From contig OZ004583.1 in the NCBI GenBank assembly GCA_963924555.1, forward strand, positions 7,702,582 to 7,766,581: a stretch of 64,000 bases of DNA. Reading direction: 5' to 3'. The position numbers and the translations under genes are program-made. Each line of letters starts with the position of its first letter. Position 1 is the stretch's first letter. The notes under the pieces were generated by a model. It did no database searches. It was not told the DNA's origin and worked only from the letters and a program-made list of their open reading frames with translations. Source of the stretch: Crambe crambe (lineage: Eukaryota; Porifera; Demospongiae; Poecilosclerida; Crambeidae). Of this stretch, positions 59,715-64,000 are shown piece after piece.

Positions 59715-60215
59715 CTAGAGTTTTACCACGCTTCTTCCATGCTTCTTCCAAGGTGATTTTTTTGATAAAGAGTTTGGTGCTACAGAACTAAAGCATAGTG
59801 AAACATGTTGCCAGACTAACACCACGTGCTGGTGAAGCTGGAAATAAAATAAAGTGTATGTACAAAGGTTGTAACTTAGAGAACTATAGTATAAAAATAA
59901 AAATTTGTAGTGACTGTAGTAGGTTAAATGGCATGTTGAGCAAGGACAGCATATATGATATGTACATAGCCTGGCTTGATTAAAGTTGTTCATGAAATGT
60001 GCCATGAAAACTGTAAAAGTTGAATGACTTTTCAAGATTCACTTGAGGCATTGAGTTCCACAGCCATGATATTCTGCTGAAATAGAAGTGGCGGCCCACG
60101 ATGGTGCGATTAAACTTGTACTCCAGTTTGTTGTTCAATGCTTCCCTAGTTGCATTTGTAGAGAAGCAGATGTAGTCTGAGATGTCTAGCTAGACTGGAG
60201 AAAACTACCAATCTC
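59715..60215 (-). pseudogene. LINE reverse-transcriptase C-terminal remnant
   Basis: The minus frame at 60150-60035 reads NNKLEYKFNRTIVGRHFYFS, then RISWLWNSMPQVNLEKSF. After a frame break, MNNFNQARLCTYHICCPCSTC follows at about 60000-59930. NR...W-N-S-[LM]-P and a final CPC-x-x-C are usual ends of LINE (Jockey/CR1-like) ORF2 proteins. Catalytic parts are absent. Confidence 0.7.
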
Positions 60216-60356
60216 TCTCTCGCATCCATGCAGTAACAATTCTTCAGCCTTGAGGATTTCATTATTCACTGAGGGGGGACAGTGAATTATGGACATTATT
60301 CACTGGTGAAAATTGTCCACTGGGACAAATTTTGGGAGGACAATATTCAGACACCA

Positions 60357-61760
60357 TAAGCTTTTATTTTGTTAGGAAGCTTGGAAAACTGAGGGAGCCC
60401 CATATCACTGACAGCTTTTATTTTGCTAGGAAGCTTGGAAAATTGAGAGAGCCCCATATCACTGACTGGTCCCTATAGCTTATTTTGCTAGGAAGCTTGG
60501 AAAATTGGGGGAGCCCCATATCACTGACTGGTCCCTATAGCTTATTTTGCTAGGAAGCTTGGAAAATTGAGGGAGCCCCATATCACTGACTGGTCCCTAT
60601 AGCAAAAGCTTTTATTTTGAAAATTGAGGGGGCCCCATATCACTGACTGGTCCCTATAGCAAAAGCTTTTATTTGCTAGGAAGCTTGGAAAATTGAGGGG
60701 GCCCCATATCACTGACTGGTCCCTATAGCTTTTATTTTGCTAGGAAGCTTGGAAAATTGAGGGAGCCCCATATCACTGACTGGTCCCTATAGCAAAAGCT
60801 TTTATTTTGCTAGGAAGCTTGGAAAATTGAGGGGGCCCCATATCACTGACTGGTCCCTATAGCAAACACTTTTATTTTGCTAGGAAGCTTGGAAAATTGA
60901 GGGAGCCCCATATCACTGACTGGTCCCTATAGCAAAAGCTTTTATTTTGCTAGGAAGCTTGGAAAATTGAGGGAGCCCCATATCACTGACTGTCCCTATA
61001 GCTTTTATTTTGCTAGGAAAATTGAGGGAGCCCCATATCACTGATGGTCCCTATAGCAAAAGCTTTTATTTTGAAAATTGAGGGGGCCCCATATCACTGA
61101 CTGGTCCCCATAGCAAAAGCTTTTATTTTGCTAGGAAGCTTGGAAAATTGAGGGAGCCCCATATCACTGACTGTCCCTATAGCTTTTATTTTGCTAGGAA
61201 AATTGAGGGAGCCCTATATCACTGATGGTCCCTATAGCAAAAGCTTTTATTTTGAAAATTGAGGGGGCCCCATATCACTGACTGGTCCCTATAGCAAAAG
61301 CTTTTATTTTGCTAGGAAGCAAGGAAAATTGAGGGGGCCCCATATCACTGACTGGTCCCTATAGCAAAAGCTTTTATTTTGCTAGGAAGCTTGGAAAATT
61401 GGGGGAGCCCCATATCACTGACTGTCCTTATAGCTTTTATTTTGCTAGGAAAATTGAGGGAGCCCCATATCACTGATGGTCCCTATAACAAAAGCTTTTA
61501 TTTTGAAAATTGAGGGGGCCCCATATCACTGACTGGTCCCTATAGCAAAAGCTTTTATTTTGCTAGGAAGCTTGGAAAATTGAGGGGGCCCCATATCACT
61601 GACTGGTCCCTATAGCAAAAGCTTTTATTTTGCTAGGAAGCTTGGAAAATTGAGGGAGCCCCATATCACTGACTGGTCCCTATAGCATGCAAAAGCTTTT
61701 ATTTTGCTAGGAAGCTTGGAAAATTGAGGGGGCCCCATATCACTGACTGGTCCCTATAGC
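60357..61760. repeat. Tandem array of a 54-70 bp unit, about twenty copies
   Basis: The full unit runs GCTTTTATTTTGCTAGGAAG, CTTGGAAAATTGAGGGAG, CCCCATATCACTGACTGGTC, CCTATAGCAAAA. Shorter units lack GCTAGGAAGCTTGG or GCAAAA. Units alternate GGGAGCC and GGGGGCC, and blocks of several units recur as higher-order repeats (for example 60960-61130 and 61130-61300). ATATCACTGAC is also a core word of the array at 8640-10860. Confidence 0.9.
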
Positions 61761-62085
61761 CCTAGGAATATGGGGACTACGGGGTCCCCATAACCCTAGT
61801 TGTATGGGGCCCCCCCAGCCCTAAATCTCTAGTGATTTGGGGATGGGGGGCCCCAAAACCAGGGGGGCCCCATTTCACTACTACACCTGTATTAGAATTA
61901 TAGCCTTAAGTCAAGGTGAAGACTTTTGAGCTCACAAGACATAAAAGTATGATAATATGTATATACCCCCCCTGGGAATTTAAAAGATCTCACCAGTTAA
62001 TATAGCTACTATTCAAATTAGCTACCCCTTAAATATTTTCAGCTGAGGTTGCTTCATTACATGTTCAGGGGTTAAAAAGTCTCAC

Positions 62086-63417
62086 CTTTACAGTGAAGAT
62101 TACAAATGACTGACAATCCTATAAGTGCAAGACACAAGAAATTGATATCTGAACTAACATGGGCTCCAATGATGAGATAATTAAAGATATTCTGCAAGCG
62201 AGGAAGACATCTATCTGCACACACACATACAAGATTAACTAAATGACAACTTCATTAATAATTACTTGTCTGCAGTCCAAATACAACCCCTGCTGCCACC
62301 CACACAATAAGAGATCCTATCACTGAACCAGCCAAAAATCCTAAAATCAATCCATAAAATTCAAAAGCACGACTTCCTATGAAGAGTAAAAGGATGAAAA
62401 AGATTTAACTATTATTGTCTTAGCTAGCTATAGTTAATCAAACCTTCTTCAAAGAGAGGTAGAGTCACAATAGGACATAGTATTGTGAATGCTCCTATCC
62501 AGCATAATATTCCCACCGCCAGTAGACCTTTTTGAGCAGAAGTCGTATGAGGAGCTAGCAAATAAGTCATGTGATAAGTCACATGGTAGTATTATAGCAA
62601 TAGAGTATAGCTATTTGTGCACATGAAAAAAAAAACGAATAAGTTGTGACCAAACATTTTAGAAAGGTGTCCTCTATACAGAGGTTAAAAATCCATTATC
62701 ACTGTTATGATTGGTCCTCAATAAGTTGTCCTTTATTTAGAGGAAATCCTTTATTTAGAGGTTATCCTTTTATCTGGAGTATCCTTTATTTAGAGGAAAT
62801 CCTTTATTTGGAGTGTCCTTTATTCAGAGGTTTCTCTGTCTGTACATAGCTAGCTATCTAGCTACGCACCTTTTGCTGGAGTGAAGTTTCCTGTATGGAT
62901 TGAGTCAAAGAACGAGATGCAAGGAACTAAATGGACTGAAATTCGATAATAAAAGGTGCTGTCGCTCTCAACCAGTAAGGGTTCGTTGAAAGAGGTGTGA
63001 CGATAGGTGGTCCGATCATAGGGAGAACTGCCATACCGGATGACACATCCTCCTCCATCTTGAGGATAAGAGCAGAGGATTGAAGCTTTACAGTTCCCAA
63101 GGGATGTCAAAATAACTTTGAAGGATGATGGGACATAAACATCTGAGGAATTTAAAAATAGTTGTGGAGTTTTTCCCATCAACTACGTAACTAGTATAAT
63201 GCAACTCTTCTTTCAATACAAAGCTAGTAGCTATTATAGACACTGGGGGCATGCAGCCATTTGGTTAGGACAGGTTGTCCTCTCTTTGCATGGAGGTATC
63301 AACACTATGGGAAAGGGTAGGTTGTCTTTTCTATTGTATTCTCTTCCGGAAAGTGGAGGGTAATCGTCTATAGCAATGTAGCTCTAGTTAGCATGCAATA
63401 TTACCTAACACTCAAAA

Positions 63418-63452
<35 letters not shown>

Positions 63453-63922
63453 AAACCTTAGCTACGTAAATATCTCTTTATTAGCTAGAGTGTAAAAATT
63501 AGTTTTCCTAACAGACAGTTATAGCTAGCTAGCCCTAGTAGCAAATTAAAGTGCCATACCTCCAACCACATTGATGGTGTAGTTCTTACTAGAGCTACTT
63601 TGGGCACCACACTGTATAGTTGATCCTTCCAGTATTGAAGCATTGCCACTCAGTATCGAGACAGCATAAACCCTTGCTGAGTTGTTCTGGTCCAATGAAG
63701 CATTGATGAGCCTTGCTTCCACACCAGTTATGGGAGGGTTTAGGTTGATAGTCTGTGGGAAGGCATCATCGCTTTCATTTGCTCTGAATGTGTAGCGAAT
63801 GTCATTCACCTTCCAATAGAAGCCATTGACTGCATCACTGCCTGTGCATGTGAAATTGATCTCTTCAGCAGGACAGAAAGCTCCATAAGCAGGACTGGAA
63901 TCCAAGGACATTTGTGTAACAG
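62086..63922 (-). CDS. Divergent receptor gene H: Ig, membrane-proximal domain, three TM (partial)
   Basis: Minus-strand exons: 63922-63560 (Ig; FCPAEEINFTC, FYWKVND, GSTIQC), 63142-62870 (membrane-proximal; CKASILCSYP, IRYG), 62554-62444, 62376-62266, 62214-62086 (hydrophobic). Phases agree: the Ig exon ends in phase 1 and the next exon takes two bases, so Ig joins directly to the membrane-proximal domain. I found no FN3 exons in the 63143-63559 gap. Exon sizes equal or nearly equal those of the other genes, but the residues are much diverged, so H is an older branch. The signal exon should lie beyond 64000. The tail exon was not found; the donor at 62085 (GTGAGA) points left into the element at 58936-61889, which may have separated or removed it. 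Confidence 0.72.
62670..62835. repeat. Minisatellite of ~18 bp units in an intron of gene H
   Basis: Several imperfect copies of TCCTTTATTTAGAGGAAA / TTATCCTTTTATCTGGAG. Likely derived from a transposon end; no coding meaning. Confidence 0.8.
63418..63455. repeat. AAAT microsatellite
   Basis: About nine copies of AAAT between the membrane-proximal and Ig exons of gene H. Confidence 0.92.
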
Positions 63923-64000
63923 CTGCAATAAAAAGGGATTAGTCAACATCATGTACATTGCTAATAATTAGCTAGCTATAGCTAGAGATAAGCATTCCAT

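Larger units (their letters stand above)
58936..61889. mobile_element. ~3 kb element with GGGGCCCC-rich inverted ends and internal tandem array
   Basis: The left end CCGGTGTAGGAGCGATATGG and the right end (complement of CCATTTCACTACTACACCTG) are imperfect inverted repeats. Each is followed inward by runs of GGGGCCCCCC and TATCACTAGTGAAATGGGG-like words. It contains unique DNA (59060-59700), a LINE 3' remnant, and the 54-70 bp tandem array. No transposase was recognised. It lies between genes G and H. Confidence 0.6.

Noticed and set aside
60357-61760. CRISPR-like regular repeats
   Set aside because: Units are head to tail without unique spacers, vary in length, and lie within a eukaryotic transposon; this is a satellite, not a CRISPR array.

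Overview
This is a stretch of AT-rich animal nuclear DNA. Genes are split by short GT-AG introns and lie among many transposon remnants. The AGCT/TAGC-rich low-complexity words, small introns, the mix of hAT, pogo, Tc1/mariner-like and R2-like elements, and a tandem family of Ig/fibronectin-III receptors suggest a demosponge (an Amphimedon-like genome is my best guess). This is inference; no ribosomal or mitochondrial marker is present to settle it. Most of the open frames are short because they are single exons.

The main content is a cluster of eight paralogous receptor-like genes or gene remnants. I call them C (44-3177, minus, runs off the left edge), A (29616-33972, plus), D (37310-41077, minus), E (43105-46130, minus, pseudogene), B (46975-51976, plus, broken), F (53390-54275, minus, remnant), G (54708-58080, minus) and H (62086-63922, minus, divergent, runs off the right edge). 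Exon boundaries and phases could be followed base by base. The shared plan is: signal peptide exon (ends in phase 1), one-exon Ig-like domain, two fibronectin-III-like domains of two exons each, a Cys-containing membrane-proximal domain, three one-exon hydrophobic segments, then a cytoplasmic tail. A, D and G give uninterrupted predicted proteins of 763, 614 and 655 residues. There are two unrelated tail types. A, B and C carry a Gly/Ser/Lys-rich tail spread over several exons. D, E, F and G carry a single-exon tail with repeated Asn-x-x-Val-Tyr-Gly motifs. H lacks both fibronectin domains, yet its Ig exon would splice in phase straight to the membrane-proximal exon. This looks like a fast-evolving family of cell-surface receptors, possibly immune or self-recognition, with interchangeable tails; that role is inference.

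Between C and A, from about 4563 to 27017, lies a roughly 22 kb island of nested mobile elements. It holds two opposed fragments of an R2-like (restriction-like endonuclease) retroelement, a 4.8 kb inverted-repeat element filled with an ~80 bp tandem repeat, several hAT-like MITEs with 5-bp target duplications, long foldbacks, a decayed hAT transposase, a pogo-like element interrupted by a Mutator-like foldback, and others. The island seems to have split an upstream region that is still continuous near gene G.

Right of A are pieces of a LINE cut up by other elements (34.5-37.2 kb). Around 52.2-53.0 kb is a collapsed Gypsy-type element. From 58.9 to 61.9 kb an element with similar inverted ends holds a LINE 3' remnant and about twenty copies of a 54-70 bp repeat. 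Mobile elements have also landed inside receptor exons: one in the Ig exon of B and one in the membrane-proximal exon of E, each with a clear target duplication.
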